A stretch of 50,480 nucleotides of DNA, from the NCBI GenBank assembly GCA_002401345.1, contig NVSU01000004.1, positions 628-51,107 of the forward strand, read 5' to 3'. The notes under the pieces were generated by a model. The model was not told the origin of the DNA. It searched no databases and worked only from the letters and a program-made list of their open reading frames with translations. A program made the translations under genes and the position numbers. The DNA is from Candidatus Wolfebacteria bacterium (GTDB lineage: Bacteria > Patescibacteriota > Minisyncoccia > Phycocordibacterales > NVSU01). Of the stretch, positions 14,724 through 24,249 are shown piece by piece. Each line of letters opens with the position of its first letter. The first letter of the stretch is position 1.

Positions 14724-15785
14724 CTATACTCCTTCCTTTTTTAATTCTTCAATGAGTTCTTTAGATTTATTAGTCAATTTTTTAGGTAATGAAATATTTA
14801 TTTTCACTAATAGATCACCTCTCTGACCGCTGCCCTTTGGAACACCCTTCCCTGCTACTCGAAGTACTTCATGTGCGGAAACTCCTACTGGAATTGGAAG
14901 CTCAATGTCTCCATCTAATGTAGCTATTGTGTACGTGGTACCTAATAATGCATCCGAAAGTTTAATATTCAAATCCATAGTTAAATTTAGTCCATTTCTT
15001 TTAAATGTTGCATGGGGTGCCACATTTATTTTAATATAGAGATCACCAGATGTCCCTTTAGACACAGCTTCTCCAAAACCTAACAACCGTATCATCTCGC
15101 CATTTTGAATACCAGCAGGAATAGCCACATTTATTTCGTGTTGATCCTTTAGAATACCTGCTCCCTTACAGGAAACACATTTTTCATGTGGGACCTTTCC
15201 TGATCCAACACAAGTCTCACATATACGAACACTTGAGAATGTCCCCAGCATCGATTGCTTGGTTTCGTGAACCTGACCCTGTCCATTACATCTCGTACAT
15301 GTCTCCATTTTAGTGCCTGGTTTTCCTCCTGTATTCTCACATATCTTACATTCAGACATTTTATTCACTAAAATTTTTCTTTCAATACCGAATATAGATT
15401 CTTCAAATGAAATATGTAATTCAGTGGAAATATCCCTTCCGCGAGGTGCGCGTTGAGCACCTGCCATTCCACCCGTAAAAAATTGACTGAAGATATCATT
15501 TAAATTCCCAAAATCAAAACCTGCCTGTTGTGCCTGAGAAAAATCACTATACCCTGCACCACCGCCACCTGCACCAGAAAACACTCGCCCATATGAATCA
15601 TATTCTGAGCGTTTTCTTTCGTCAGAGAGCACTTGATATGCCTCATTTACTTCCTTAAATTTTGCTTCATTCCCACCTTTTTTATCTGGATGATATTTGT
15701 GGGCAAGCTTATGAAAGGCTTTCTTTATTTGATCTTTGGTAGATTCCTTTGAAACTCCAAGTATTTGGTAATAGTCTTTAGACAT
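14724..15785 (-). CDS. dnaJ: Chaperone DnaJ
   Basis: Hsp40 co-chaperone that delivers substrates to DnaK and stimulates its ATPase. J-domain at residues 1-66 with HPD at about 32-34, a Gly/Phe-rich linker (GAGGGGAGYSDF region), four CxxCxGxG-type zinc repeats (CKICENTG, CTRCNGQG, CETCVGSG, CVSCKGAG) about 145-215, then the two beta-barrel substrate domains to residue 353. Third gene of grpE-dnaK-dnaJ, eight bases after dnaK. Confidence 0.97.
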   Translation of the reverse strand: MSKDYYQILGVSKESTKDQIKKAFHKLAHKYHPDKKGGNEAKFKEVNEAYQVLSDERKRSEYDSYGRVFSGAGGGGAGYSDFSQAQQAGFDFGNLNDIFSQFFTGGMAGAQRAPRGRDISTELHISFEESIFGIERKILVNKMSECKICENTGGKPGTKMETCTRCNGQGQVHETKQSMLGTFSSVRICETCVGSGKVPHEKCVSCKGAGILKDQHEINVAIPAGIQNGEMIRLLGFGEAVSKGTSGDLYIKINVAPHATFKRNGLNLTMDLNIKLSDALLGTTYTIATLDGDIELPIPVGVSAHEVLRVAGKGVPKGSGQRGDLLVKINISLPKKLTNKSKELIEELKKEGV

Positions 15786-15793
15786 ATAATATA

Positions 15794-17719
15794 TTATGAA
15801 TTATTTTCCTTATTCTCATCGGTAGATTCTGTAGTATCTGTAGCTTCTTCTTTTGAGTCTGCAGGTTCATTAGGGGCTTCTGATGCATTCCTGTCCTCCG
15901 TAGCTTTTGCAGAGGAGGGTGCTTTTGCCATCGCATCACCAATTTTTTGCATTTCAGTTGAGAGTTCCTCTGAAGATTTCTTGATTGCGTCTATATCGTC
16001 TCCTTCGCTCACTTTTTTAAGTGAATCAATCTTCTCTTGAACAGTTTTTTTAATCTCTTCATCTATTCCTTCTCCTGCATCCTTCAAAGCCTTTTCAGCA
16101 GTAAATACCATTGTATGTGCAAGATTTTTAACCTCCACATCTTCTTTTTTCTTTTTATCCTCTTCTGCATGCACTTCTGCATCTGATGTCATTTTTTTTA
16201 TATCTTCATCAGAGAGACCAGAACTTGCTTCAATTCTAATTGATTGCTCTTTGCCACTTGCCTTATCGAGTGCTTTCACATTTAGAATTCCATTTGCATC
16301 AACATCAAATGAGACCTCAATTTGAGGCACGCCCCTGCTTGATGGTGGAACACCTTCCAAAATAAACCTTCCAAGGCTCTTATTATCAGCTGCCATTGGT
16401 CGTTCTCCTTGTACAATATTAATTTCAACTGATGTTTGATTATCTGCTGCAGTAGAAAATACCTGAGACTTTGATGCTGGTATTGTTGTGTTTTTTTCTA
16501 TCAATTTAGTTGCAACTCCTCCAAGTGTCTCTATACTAAGTGAAAGCGGGATTACATCAAGAAGTAGTACATCTTTTACATCACCTTGCAATACTCCAGC
16601 CTGAATTGCTGCACCTGAGGCAACAACCTCATCTGGGTTAATAGTAAGATTAGGTTCCTTTCCAAAAAATTCCTTCACTGCTTCTACAATTGCTGGCATT
16701 CGAGTTTGTCCTCCCACAAGTATGATTTCATTTATGTCTGTTTTATCAAATGAAGAATCAGCGATTGTTTTCTTGGTAATCTCAATCGTATATTCAATAA
16801 ATTCCTGAACGAGTTCCTCAAGTTTACTTCTGCTTAATTTCATAAGTAGGTGTCGAGGACCTGAGCTATCAGATGTAATAAAAGGAATATTAATTTCAGT
16901 CTCAAGGGTTGATGAAAGCTCGTGCTTTGCCTTTTCTGCCGCTTCCTTTAGTCGCTGTAATGCCAATGGGTCTTTTGAAACATCAATTCCGCTCTCCTTT
17001 TTGTATTCATCCACAATCCATCCCATTATTTTTTTGTCAAAATCCTCTCCACCTGTGTGAGAATCACCACTTGTTGCTTTTACCTCAATCACATCGTTAC
17101 TCACCTCAAGTACAGATACATCAAATGTACCTCCACCCAGGTCGTAGATTACGATCTTCTCATCATTCTTTTTATTAAATCCGTATGCAAGTGCTGCTGC
17201 AGTAGGCTCATTAATTATTCTCTTCACCTCAAGCCCAGCGATTTTCCCAGCATCTTTAGTTGCTTGACGCTGAGCATCATTAAAGTATGCAGGAACAGTA
17301 ATAACGGCCTCTGTTACTTTTTCACCAATTTTTTCTTCTGCGTCAGCTTTTAGTTTACTAAGAATCATTGCGGATATTTCTTCTGGTCGATAGAATGTAT
17401 CACCCATTTTTACTTCAACGCCACCTTTCTCACCCTTTCGAGTTTCAAATGGACTGGATTCTATATCTTTCTGTACCTCCTTATCGTCAAAATTATGACC
17501 CATCATTCGCTTTATCCCAGAAATAGTATTCTCGGGATTTGTCACTGCCTGGCGCTTTGCAAGCATTCCCACGAGTCGCTCATTCGTTTTTGCGAGCGCA
17601 ACAACAGAAGGTGTTGTTCGTGCACCTTCTTTATTCTCTATAATTTTTGGTTGTCCACCTTCGATGATGGAAACTGCTGAATTTGTTGTACCTAAATCTA
17701 TTCCTATTATTTTTGACAT
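15794..17719 (-). CDS. dnaK: Chaperone DnaK (Hsp70)
   Basis: 641-residue ATP-dependent chaperone. Signature [10 protein letters not shown] at the N-terminus, [12 protein letters not shown] near 195 and [10 protein letters not shown] near 335, followed by the substrate-binding domain and an acidic tail. Near residue 600 the tail contains [15 protein letters not shown], encoded by a palindromic stretch (15890-15925, arms CCTCC/GGAGG) that looks like an in-frame mobile repeat. The start is preceded by a perfect 15-bp hairpin at 17731-17764, between grpE and dnaK. No CIRCE operator was seen. Confidence 0.97.
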   Translation of the reverse strand: MSKIIGIDLGTTNSAVSIIEGGQPKIIENKEGARTTPSVVALAKTNERLVGMLAKRQAVTNPENTISGIKRMMGHNFDDKEVQKDIESSPFETRKGEKGGVEVKMGDTFYRPEEISAMILSKLKADAEEKIGEKVTEAVITVPAYFNDAQRQATKDAGKIAGLEVKRIINEPTAAALAYGFNKKNDEKIVIYDLGGGTFDVSVLEVSNDVIEVKATSGDSHTGGEDFDKKIMGWIVDEYKKESGIDVSKDPLALQRLKEAAEKAKHELSSTLETEINIPFITSDSSGPRHLLMKLSRSKLEELVQEFIEYTIEITKKTIADSSFDKTDINEIILVGGQTRMPAIVEAVKEFFGKEPNLTINPDEVVASGAAIQAGVLQGDVKDVLLLDVIPLSLSIETLGGVATKLIEKNTTIPASKSQVFSTAADNQTSVEINIVQGERPMAADNKSLGRFILEGVPPSSRGVPQIEVSFDVDANGILNVKALDKASGKEQSIRIEASSGLSDEDIKKMTSDAEVHAEEDKKKKEDVEVKNLAHTMVFTAEKALKDAGEGIDEEIKKTVQEKIDSLKKVSEGDDIDAIKKSSEELSTEMQKIGDAMAKAPSSAKATEDRNASEAPNEPADSKEEATDTTESTDENKENNS

Positions 17720-17730
17720 ATTATTTTTAT

Positions 17731-17764
17731 AGAGTAATACTAATATTTCTATTAGTATTACTCT
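17731..17764 (-). promoter_or_regulatory. Perfect 15-bp hairpin in the grpE-dnaK gap
   Basis: AGAGTAATACTAATA and its exact complement separated by four bases, 11 bases before the dnaK ATG. It could be a processing or stability stem, an attenuator, or (speculatively) a thermosensor-like structure; there is no long T run after it, so a terminator is less likely. Confidence 0.6.
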
Positions 17765-17771
17765 TTAATTA

Positions 17772-18368
17772 CTATTTCTTGTATGAAAAAACTTTAACTC
17801 GAGCTGGACGAAGCACTCTCTCATCCGTATCGCCTGCACTCTTTATGATATATCCGACACTTTCAATTGATAGTATCTTTCCGTCATCTTCTTTATTTTT
17901 TGTATCAATTGTTTCAACTGATTGATGATATATTGGATCAAAGTCTACATCTATCTCATCAATCTTTAAAATTCCACTTTGCTCAAATATTGAAAACATT
18001 TGACTATAGATATGCTCTACTCCAATCCTCCAGTTTTTATCTACACGCTCCCATGCCTCCTTATTTGAAAATGCCATATCAAAACTATCTAGTACTGGAA
18101 GAAATTTAAGTAAGACATCTTCCGTAATATATTTGGATACTTCTCCACGTGCCTTTTCTTGAGCTATTTTATAGTTCGCAAATTCTGCACGCTCTCTTTG
18201 CCATCCATCTAAATATTCTTGTCGCTCATTTTTACAAAGTAACAATTTTTGTTTTACATCTGCGAGCTTGGAGCCTATGTGCTCCTCCACATCTTCAAGT
18301 TCAATGTCTACCACATCATTATCGTCACTTTTATGGTCTTTGTCAAGTTTTGATTTCTTTTTTGGCAT
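17772..18368 (-). CDS. grpE: Nucleotide exchange factor GrpE
   Basis: 198 residues; releases ADP from DnaK. Acidic, disordered N-terminus (DKDHKSDDNDVVDIELED), long helix about residues 35-95 with the family-typical RERAEFANYK, then the C-terminal beta domain with DPIYHQSVETI and a GYIIKSAGDTDERVLRPARVKV ending (split here: GYIIKSAG, RVLRPARVKV). First gene of the chaperone operon, 403 bp downstream of dnaK's partner genes' usual order kept (grpE-dnaK-dnaJ). ATG 18368; a possible -10 TATAAT lies at 18410-18415. Confidence 0.95.
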   Translation of the reverse strand: MPKKKSKLDKDHKSDDNDVVDIELEDVEEHIGSKLADVKQKLLLCKNERQEYLDGWQRERAEFANYKIAQEKARGEVSKYITEDVLLKFLPVLDSFDMAFSNKEAWERVDKNWRIGVEHIYSQMFSIFEQSGILKIDEIDVDFDPIYHQSVETIDTKNKEDDGKILSIESVGYIIKSAGDTDERVLRPARVKVFSYKK

Positions 18369-18458
18369 ATAGTACGTATTGAAATAAATTTTTCTGGTGA
18401 TTTTACGAGATTATAGAATATAAAGTGTCCTTGATTATATCACAAATAACAGGACAAG

Positions 18459-18486
18459 AAAAAACAGAGCATGTTGCTCCGTTTTT
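18459..18486 (-). terminator. Terminator of the ribosomal protein operon
   Basis: Minus strand AAAACGGAGCA ACA TGCTCTGTTTTTT just after rpsI. Confidence 0.85.
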
Positions 18487-18498
18487 AATCTCTATACT

Positions 18499-18966
18499 TT
18501 AACGTTTAGACCATTGCGGAGCCTTTCTCGCCTTCTTCAATCCAAATTTTCTTCTTTCTTTCATTCGAGGATCTCTCTTTAAATATCCAAGTTTTTTAAG
18601 TCTTGAACGTAACTCTTCATCAAAACCAGCTAAGACACGTGAAATTCCATGACGAACTGCCTCTGCCTGAGAGTGAATACCTCCACTCATCACATGTACA
18701 GTTATACTAAATTTAGAATCCAATTTTGTTTTTAGAAATGGATCGTTAACGGTTTTTAGTAATTCCTCTGTTACAAAATACTCAGACGCGTCTTTATCAT
18801 TCACCATAAATGAACTCTTGCTCGCTGGAGTAAGTCGAACGCGCGCAGTAGATGTTTTTCTTCTTCCCACTGCTTCAGTATACCGATCTGTGTTTTTTAA
18901 TTCCAAATCAATTAGACCTTTAGTTTTTGATGTTTCAGTTGTTACTGTTGTTTCTGTTACTTCCAT
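18499..18966 (-). CDS. rpsI: 30S ribosomal protein S9 (uS9)
   Basis: 155 residues, 30S head protein whose basic C-terminus reaches the P-site tRNA. After a Thr-rich N-terminal extension of about 28 residues come YTEAVGRRKTSTARVRL, GGIHSQAEAVRHGISRVL and the final KKARKAPQWSKR, the family signature. Last gene of the operon, five bases after rplM, followed by a terminator. The N-terminal extension (TETTVTTETSKTK) is not part of the usual core and the start could lie further in. Confidence 0.95.
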   Translation of the reverse strand: MEVTETTVTTETSKTKGLIDLELKNTDRYTEAVGRRKTSTARVRLTPASKSSFMVNDKDASEYFVTEELLKTVNDPFLKTKLDSKFSITVHVMSGGIHSQAEAVRHGISRVLAGFDEELRSRLKKLGYLKRDPRMKERRKFGLKKARKAPQWSKR

Positions 18967-18971
18967 ATATT

Positions 18972-19316
18972 TTATTCAGATATTATAAGGTTTTTCATCA
19001 ATAATGCCCGTAATCTATTAGCGGGAAGCATTCCGTATACTGCTTTTCTAAAAACTTCAGAATACCCCTTCTTTTCGATTACCTTTTCCATAGTTTCAAA
19101 TTTTTGACCTCCCGGATAACCGGAATATCTCACATATTCAACGCTCTTAAGTTTTTTAGGGTTAATGCTCGCCTTTGAAGTATTTGTTATATGCACTTTA
19201 TTTCCTGAGACTTTATTTTTCTCAAAATCAGGTCTGTCTTTCCCCATCAACAATACCGCTGCCTGAGTTGCAGTCCTTCCAAGTGATTTTCCATTTGCAT
19301 CTAATGTATGTTCCAT
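18972..19316 (-). CDS. rplM: 50S ribosomal protein L13 (uL13)
   Basis: 114 residues, slightly short for L13 (usually about 140). DANGKSLGRTATQAAVLLMGK at the N-terminus (shown split: DANGKSLGRTATQ), VHITNTSKASI, YSGYPGG and AVYGMLPANRLRA are all classic L13 features. Binds 23S rRNA early in assembly. Coupled to rpsI by a five-base gap, the usual L13-S9 pair. Confidence 0.95.
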   Translation of the reverse strand: MEHTLDANGKSLGRTATQAAVLLMGKDRPDFEKNKVSGNKVHITNTSKASINPKKLKSVEYVRYSGYPGGQKFETMEKVIEKKGYSEVFRKAVYGMLPANRLRALLMKNLIISE

Positions 19317-19363
19317 GTGTGTATGTGTATCTATTATCTAGTGAAGGCAGTGTAGCACAAGCG

Positions 19364-19717
19364 CTATACAAATTCAATAAGTGCCATCTTACTCGCATCA
19401 CCCTGTCGACGTGGTAATTTTAATATCCGTGTGTATCCACCATTTCTGTCCATGTACTTTGGTGCAACATCCTCAAATAATTTCTTTGCTTCACTTTTTT
19501 GATTCATAAGTCGTGCAACTGCTATCCTTCTTGAACTCAGTGTATTAGTCTTTCCTAATGTAATTAGTTTCTCTATATACGGACGCAATTCTTTTGCTTT
19601 AGCCTCTGTTGTCTTTATTCTTCCATATCGAATAATAGACAATGCAAGAGACCGCAAAAGTGCATTTCTTACTTTACGTTTTCTACCAAATTTTCTATTT
19701 TTATTATGATGTCTCAT
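19364..19717 (-). CDS. rplQ: 50S ribosomal protein L17 (bL17)
   Basis: 117 residues. Starts [20 protein letters not shown], the typical opening, with [20 protein letters not shown] (20 residues) and the C-terminal [15 protein letters not shown]. It sits at the peptide exit side of the large subunit. Follows rpoA by 21 bases as in most bacteria. Confidence 0.97.
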   Translation of the reverse strand: MRHHNKNRKFGRKRKVRNALLRSLALSIIRYGRIKTTEAKAKELRPYIEKLITLGKTNTLSSRRIAVARLMNQKSEAKKLFEDVAPKYMDRNGGYTRILKLPRRQGDASKMALIEFV

Positions 19718-19738
19718 ATATCAATCTATATTCTTACG

Positions 19739-20731
19739 TTATTCTTTGAGAGTAATACCAAAATTGCCAAGTGCTTTCTTGATCTCCTTTATACCTTTTT
19801 CTCCTAAACCTTTCAACTCAAGCAAATCTTTTGCACTCTTTCGAGCAAGTCCACCTACTGTTCTTATATTTGCTTCATCTAGTGCATTCGCTGTACGAGA
19901 TGAAAAATCAAGAGTGTCTATTCGTGTCTTCATTACATCTGTGAAGTCATCTTCTTTTTCTTCAACTTTCTCTTCTACAGGCTCCTCGGTCTCAGCTTTT
20001 TCTTTCATTTTTTCTGCTTCTTCATGAATCTCATCTATGCCTTTAAAATCAAATATAGCTTGAAGTTGAGTTATCATTATTTCAATCGACTTCTCAAGTG
20101 CTTCACGTGGTGTGATTGTTCCATCAGTATCAATAGATATTCGAAGTCTATTGTGGTTTGTTTTATCTCCCACTCTCATATTTTCTACCTCATAACTTAC
20201 TCTCTGTACGGGAGAAAAAATTGCATCAACTGCGATTTCACCCACTTCAACCTTTTCTTTCTGTAGTACTTCTTTAGATACAAACCCAAGGCCTTTTTCT
20301 ACAGTCATTTCAATATTCAAATTTGTGTTTTTGTCAGTTACGTCTGCAATAAAGAGGTCTTTATTGAGTACTTCAACTTGTCCTCCTGATGTAATATCCG
20401 CTGCAGTTACCTTGTGTGGTCCTTTAACTGATATTGTTACCTTTTGGGGCTCATCTGTAAGCATTTTAAATCGAACCTTTTTAAGATTAAGAAGAATAGT
20501 TATCACATCCTCTTTCACGCCATCAATTACCGAAAATTCATGACTTACGCCATCAATCTTTAGAGATGTTATTGCAGCACCCGGAAGTGATGAAAGGATA
20601 ATGCGTCGAAGTGAATTTCCGAGTGTATGACCATATCCAGGATATAAATTATCTATTTCATAGACTCCCTTTGTATCTTCTTCAAGAACAATTCGAGGCT
20701 TAGATGGTAATAGTATGTTGTATTCTGACAT
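19739..20731 (-). CDS. rpoA: RNA polymerase alpha subunit
   Basis: 330 residues; alpha dimerises to nucleate RNA polymerase. N-terminal domain about 1-230 with GYGHTLGNSLRRILSS-like GHTLGNSLRRIILSSLPGAA and NLKKVRFK; an acidic linker (EEPVEEKVEEKEDD, about 245-260); C-terminal domain about 268-330 with RTANALDEANIRTVGGLA and LKGLGEKGIKEIKKAL, able to contact UP elements. The regulator at 9937-10917 carries a similar C-terminal fold. Confidence 0.98.
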   Translation of the reverse strand: MSEYNILLPSKPRIVLEEDTKGVYEIDNLYPGYGHTLGNSLRRIILSSLPGAAITSLKIDGVSHEFSVIDGVKEDVITILLNLKKVRFKMLTDEPQKVTISVKGPHKVTAADITSGGQVEVLNKDLFIADVTDKNTNLNIEMTVEKGLGFVSKEVLQKEKVEVGEIAVDAIFSPVQRVSYEVENMRVGDKTNHNRLRISIDTDGTITPREALEKSIEIMITQLQAIFDFKGIDEIHEEAEKMKEKAETEEPVEEKVEEKEDDFTDVMKTRIDTLDFSSRTANALDEANIRTVGGLARKSAKDLLELKGLGEKGIKEIKKALGNFGITLKE

Positions 20732-20782
20732 AATTATTTTTATTTTGAATAATAATTAATAGTAATTATAAAATGAATGTGA

Positions 20783-21391
20783 TTATCGACTGTAGAACTC
20801 CATAACTGAACTAAAGTCCAAAAAGGATTGATCATTCTTTGGTACTCCTGTGATTTTCCCCTCAACTTTATTTGCATCAAATCCAAGCCATGCAGGAACT
20901 ACAAAATCCTTTAGCTTCTTAGCTAAATTGGTGAAAAGTACACTTTTTTTGCTTCCTTCTCGAACAGTTATAATGTCTCCATTCTTTACTTGATATGATG
21001 GAATTTTCAATCTGGTACCATTCACAAGAAAATGCCCGTGGGCAACCATCTGTCGTGCAAGACGACGTGTGTGTGCAATACCGAGTCGGTAAATTGTATT
21101 ATCAAAACGCGACTCAAGAAATTCATAAAGAGAGTCAGATGAGTTAAATCCCTTTTTTTCAGAAGCTTTCTTTACATAGTTAGAGAATTGCTTCTCAGAC
21201 ACTCCGTAACTAAATCGAACTTTCTGTTTCTCAATTAACTGAGTTCCATATTCCGAAATCATTTTTCGTCTTTTGGTACCTCGAACCTTCGCATGCCTTC
21301 CCTCTGAAAGCGCGAATTTTTGAGTCTGGCATTTCTCAAATACACCAGCTCCCAACCGTCTACATATTTTATATTTTGCCTTATTAATCAT
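20783..21391 (-). CDS. rpsD: 30S ribosomal protein S4 (uS4)
   Basis: 202 residues; primary 16S rRNA binder. KYKICRRLGAGVFEK at the start (only one Cys, so a zinc-free C-minus form), EKQKVRFSYGVSEKQ, and the S4 RNA-binding domain about 93-155 with SRFDNTIYRLGIAHTRR and ARQMVAHGHFLVNG. In many bacteria S4 represses its own operon. Lies between rpsK and rpoA. Confidence 0.97.
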   Translation of the reverse strand: MINKAKYKICRRLGAGVFEKCQTQKFALSEGRHAKVRGTKRRKMISEYGTQLIEKQKVRFSYGVSEKQFSNYVKKASEKKGFNSSDSLYEFLESRFDNTIYRLGIAHTRRLARQMVAHGHFLVNGTRLKIPSYQVKNGDIITVREGSKKSVLFTNLAKKLKDFVVPAWLGFDANKVEGKITGVPKNDQSFLDFSSVMEFYSR

Positions 21392-21417
21392 ATGACCTGT
21401 TTACACTATTAAAAAAA

Positions 21418-21852
21418 TTATACTCTTCGTGGTTTTTTAGGACGCGGTCCATTATGTGGTACTGGTGTCCTGTCTTTAATCATGGTTAGTTCTATTCCGT
21501 GTGCCATGAATGCTCGAATAGTAGGTTCACGACCTGATCCTATTCCTTTTACTACTACATCAGCTTCTTTTACTCCCATAGAATGAGCCTTTTCACCTAT
21601 GAGATCACCAATTTTTGATGCAGCAAATGGTGTACCTTTTTTTGCTCCTTTAAAGCCAAGTGCCCCAGATGAAGACCAAAACACTGCATTTCCTGATTTG
21701 TCTGTAAGTACAGCTTTTGTATTATTAAATGTTGCTTGAACATAAAGCGTAGCTGAACTAAGTTTTCTCTTTGATGAACGAGAAAGTGACCGAGCCTTGA
21801 GCTCTCGGTTAACTGATCCTCCTTCTTTTTTTACAATACGTTTTTTACCCAT
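21418..21852 (-). CDS. rpsK: 30S ribosomal protein S11 (uS11)
   Basis: 144 residues. Core motifs ATFNNTKAVLTDKSGN, SSGALGFKGAKKGTPFAA and the C-terminal VTMIKD-type ELTMIKDRTPVPHNG followed by RPKKPRRV. A basic N-terminal extension of about 30 residues precedes the core. Platform protein of the small subunit; second of the S13-S11-S4-alpha-L17 block. Confidence 0.97.
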   Translation of the reverse strand: MGKKRIVKKEGGSVNRELKARSLSRSSKRKLSSATLYVQATFNNTKAVLTDKSGNAVFWSSSGALGFKGAKKGTPFAASKIGDLIGEKAHSMGVKEADVVVKGIGSGREPTIRAFMAHGIELTMIKDRTPVPHNGPRPKKPRRV

Positions 21853-21872
21853 ACTATTTTAAAATAAATATT

Positions 21873-22253
21873 TTATGTCTTCTCAACCTTTCGTCTTCCT
21901 GAACCCATAGTCTTTCGTACATTCCCTCGAACTGTTCGTGAATTAACCTTTGTTCGTTGTCCTCGTGTCGGAAGATTTTTCATATGTCGACTACCCCTAT
22001 AACTATTAATATCTTTGAGTCGTTTAATATTTGAAGAAATCTCTCGATTCAAGTTTCCTTCTATAGTATATGACTCTATTTCTTTTTTTATTTGAGCTTC
22101 CTGATCTGTAGTTAACTCGCCTGCTGTAGTACGTGGGTCAATGTGTACTTTCTCTAGTATTTTTAATGCACGTGGACGTCCTATACCAAAAAGCGCCGAG
22201 AGTGAAATCTCAAGTTGCTTATCATTTGATATATTAATTCCTAAAATTCTCAT
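21873..22253 (-). CDS. rpsM: 30S ribosomal protein S13 (uS13)
   Basis: 126 residues. MRILGINISNDKQLEISL opening, GIGRPRALKIL helix-hairpin motif, and the C-terminal GSRHMKNLPTRGQRTK and TVRGNVRKT tail that contacts the P-site tRNA. Forms bridges to the large subunit. Preceded by rpmJ with a 24-base gap. Confidence 0.97.
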   Translation of the reverse strand: MRILGINISNDKQLEISLSALFGIGRPRALKILEKVHIDPRTTAGELTTDQEAQIKKEIESYTIEGNLNREISSNIKRLKDINSYRGSRHMKNLPTRGQRTKVNSRTVRGNVRKTMGSGRRKVEKT

Positions 22254-22277
22254 AATTGGGTGATACGATGCATTTCT

Positions 22278-22388
22278 CTATTGCTTCTGTTTATGCTTTG
22301 GATTATTGCAAATAACACGAAGATGACCCTTTCGCTTAACTATTTTGCAATTTACGCATATTTTCTTAACAGATGCTTTTACTTTCAT
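22278..22388 (-). CDS. rpmJ: 50S ribosomal protein L36 (bL36)
   Basis: 36 residues (ATG 22386-22388, TAG 22278-22280), the usual length. [20 protein letters not shown] has the CxxC pair, followed by C at residue 27 and H at 32, the complete CCCH zinc site. It begins the transcript driven by the promoter at 22466-22494 and precedes rpsM as in most bacteria. Confidence 0.95.
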   Translation of the reverse strand: MKVKASVKKICVNCKIVKRKGHLRVICNNPKHKQKQ

Positions 22389-22465
22389 ATTGTAAAATAA
22401 TGTTTATTTACAAGCTTATTTATTGCTTTTCCAACTAAAAACGAGCGCAGCGCGCAAGTTGTACC

Positions 22466-22494
22466 ATTATAAAAAAAATAATACTTTTTGTAAA
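22466..22494 (-). promoter_or_regulatory. Promoter of the rpmJ-rpsM-rpsK-rpsD-rpoA-rplQ operon
   Basis: Minus strand TTTACA (22489-22494), 17-nt spacer, perfect TATAAT (22466-22471). A GC-rich inverted stretch (GCGCGCTGCGCTCG, 22442-22455) follows within the first 20 transcribed bases, in an otherwise AT-rich leader of about 70 nt. Confidence 0.8.
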
Positions 22495-22539
22495 GTATAT
22501 TAAGTGAATAAATACCTTATATACAAAAGAGTAATTCCT

Positions 22540-22770
22540 CTATGTCCTCTTTACAATTCTCCCTTTATCTCCATCAGGACTAAGAACCATTTCTACTCTA
22601 TCTCCAATCAAAACCTTAATCCTGAATTTTCTCATTTTCCCTGCCAAATATGCCAAGATAATTTTCTCATTATCAAGTTCAACTCTAAATTGAGTATTAG
22701 GCAACGCCTCTGTTACAGTCCCTGAAACAGTTTCGATTATTTCTTTTTTTTTCTCATCTCTTCTTTTCAT
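22540..22770 (-). CDS. infA: Translation initiation factor IF-1
   Basis: 76 residues of S1/OB fold; blocks the ribosomal A site during initiation. [20 protein letters not shown] (20 residues), [19 protein letters not shown]-type core and [20 protein letters not shown] at the end. ATG 22770 is preferred over an in-frame start 24 bases upstream. IF-1 normally precedes rpmJ; here an extra promoter separates the two. Confidence 0.95.
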   Translation of the reverse strand: MKRRDEKKKEIIETVSGTVTEALPNTQFRVELDNEKIILAYLAGKMRKFRIKVLIGDRVEMVLSPDGDKGRIVKRT

Positions 22771-22818
22771 TATATAGTCGATTAATTGTAACAAATAGCA
22801 TATACAGAACCAAATCTA

Positions 22819-24210
22819 TTAGTTATCAATTTTTTCTGTATTAATAATTTTTATATCTTTAGATTTTTCTGGAAATGTTTTTTTCCAAAATGGTTTTATT
22901 ACTACTTCTGCTCTATCTATATTGTTATATTCAGATAATATAGATTCAAATCGTCTCTTATGTACTCCTTGCAATTCACCTATAAGTTTTTCTTGATCTA
23001 CATCCCATACTATACGTGCCTGTCCTGACAATGTAAACATTATCTCTTCTACTTGTTCAGGTAAGATAAATTCCTTGTCCTCAAGTACAAATACAAGTTC
23101 ATCGCTATTTGAAATTGAAACGTCGCTTCCATCAAATTGACTTACGACTCGCTCAGCAACACTGTCGGCGAGTTCCTTTTTGTCGAAGATAAATGCATAC
23201 AATGTTCCCTCTTCCTTCACTGATACAAGCGTGTCTTCTGATTCAAAGAATGAAGTTTCATTCTTTGTTACATATATAGTGTCATCCCAAAATGTGAACC
23301 CTGATGGAACTTGTGCTGAAATGTTTTTCAGTAATGTTGCTTGTAAATTTGAGCGTACAGATTCTTTAGCCTTATTTGCCTCCTCTTCTGTCAGTCTATA
23401 TCTCTTACCTGTTAATCCTCCTGTTATCTCTGTTTGAGAACGTGCATAGAATTTATCAAATTTAGGTGTTCCTTTAAATCCGAACACAGTGAAATCTGTG
23501 AGATCTGTATCAAATTCCTCTCCTGGCTCTTCAGCACGTACCGTCACAATAACCGATCCAGGAATCGTTTCACCATCAACAATAGTCGCACCCGGTACAG
23601 TGGTTGGAGAATCTGTTTTATATATTTTACCATCTGCTGATTCAAGGCGTGTATCAACCAATAGTCGCTGATTCTTTGAGCTATACTCATTAAAGATTAT
23701 CACTTTCCCTGTAGACCTTCGTTCAACTTCAACTTCAACAGTTGCTGTCACAATTTTGATTTCTTCTCCTGTAACCGCCATAATCTGAAACGATAATCCT
23801 TCAGATGAATCATTTTTAGTAGCAGTGAAGCTATCTTCTAATACAAATGTACCCATCGTTGGAGTGATCGTTACTCGAGCACCACTAAACAAAAGAGACA
23901 ATGCAAAGAAAAGAATTACTACTGACACAAATGCAATAAACCACAATGCAATTTTAGGCCCTTGAGCTACTCCAGCTGGACTATAGCTATCTGCAGACAC
24001 CTTTCTTTTTTTGACAGTCTTTCGTGTAGGTTTTATTACTCGCGGCCTAATTTGAGATGGTGTAGTTTTTTTTACACTACCGCGCACAGGCACACTACCG
24101 CGCACAGGCCCATTAGCACGGACAGTACCTTTGCCACGGGCAGAAACCGTAGTTGTTGCTACTTTTCTACTTCTATCTGATTTTTTTATATCTTGTATTT
24201 TTTTTGCCAT
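22819..24210 (-). CDS. Large single-pass membrane protein, unknown
   Basis: 463 residues from ATG 24210 (a GTG at 24246 is less likely). A basic, low-complexity cytoplasmic N-terminus has repeats of the type VRGSVPVRGSV, encoded by an 18-bp tandem repeat near 24075-24120; one membrane helix lies about residues 85-108; the rest (about 350 residues) is extracytoplasmic, beta-rich and contains Thr/Val-rich segments such as VTITPTMGTF. It ends four bases before... the next gene's stop lies at 24250, so it directly follows the actin-fold ATPase and is probably co-transcribed. Envelope or pilus-like assembly is a guess. Confidence 0.65.
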   Translation of the reverse strand: MAKKIQDIKKSDRSRKVATTTVSARGKGTVRANGPVRGSVPVRGSVKKTTPSQIRPRVIKPTRKTVKKRKVSADSYSPAGVAQGPKIALWFIAFVSVVILFFALSLLFSGARVTITPTMGTFVLEDSFTATKNDSSEGLSFQIMAVTGEEIKIVTATVEVEVERRSTGKVIIFNEYSSKNQRLLVDTRLESADGKIYKTDSPTTVPGATIVDGETIPGSVIVTVRAEEPGEEFDTDLTDFTVFGFKGTPKFDKFYARSQTEITGGLTGKRYRLTEEEANKAKESVRSNLQATLLKNISAQVPSGFTFWDDTIYVTKNETSFFESEDTLVSVKEEGTLYAFIFDKKELADSVAERVVSQFDGSDVSISNSDELVFVLEDKEFILPEQVEEIMFTLSGQARIVWDVDQEKLIGELQGVHKRRFESILSEYNNIDRAEVVIKPFWKKTFPEKSKDIKIINTEKIDN

Positions 24211-24249
24211 ATATATAGTAATACCATAGAAGTATACTATATTCACCCA

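Noticed and set aside
17720-18440. CIRCE/HrcA operator before grpE-dnaK
   Set aside because: No TTAGCACTC-N9-GAGTGCTAA or close variant was found; the only dyad is the hairpin at 17731-17764.
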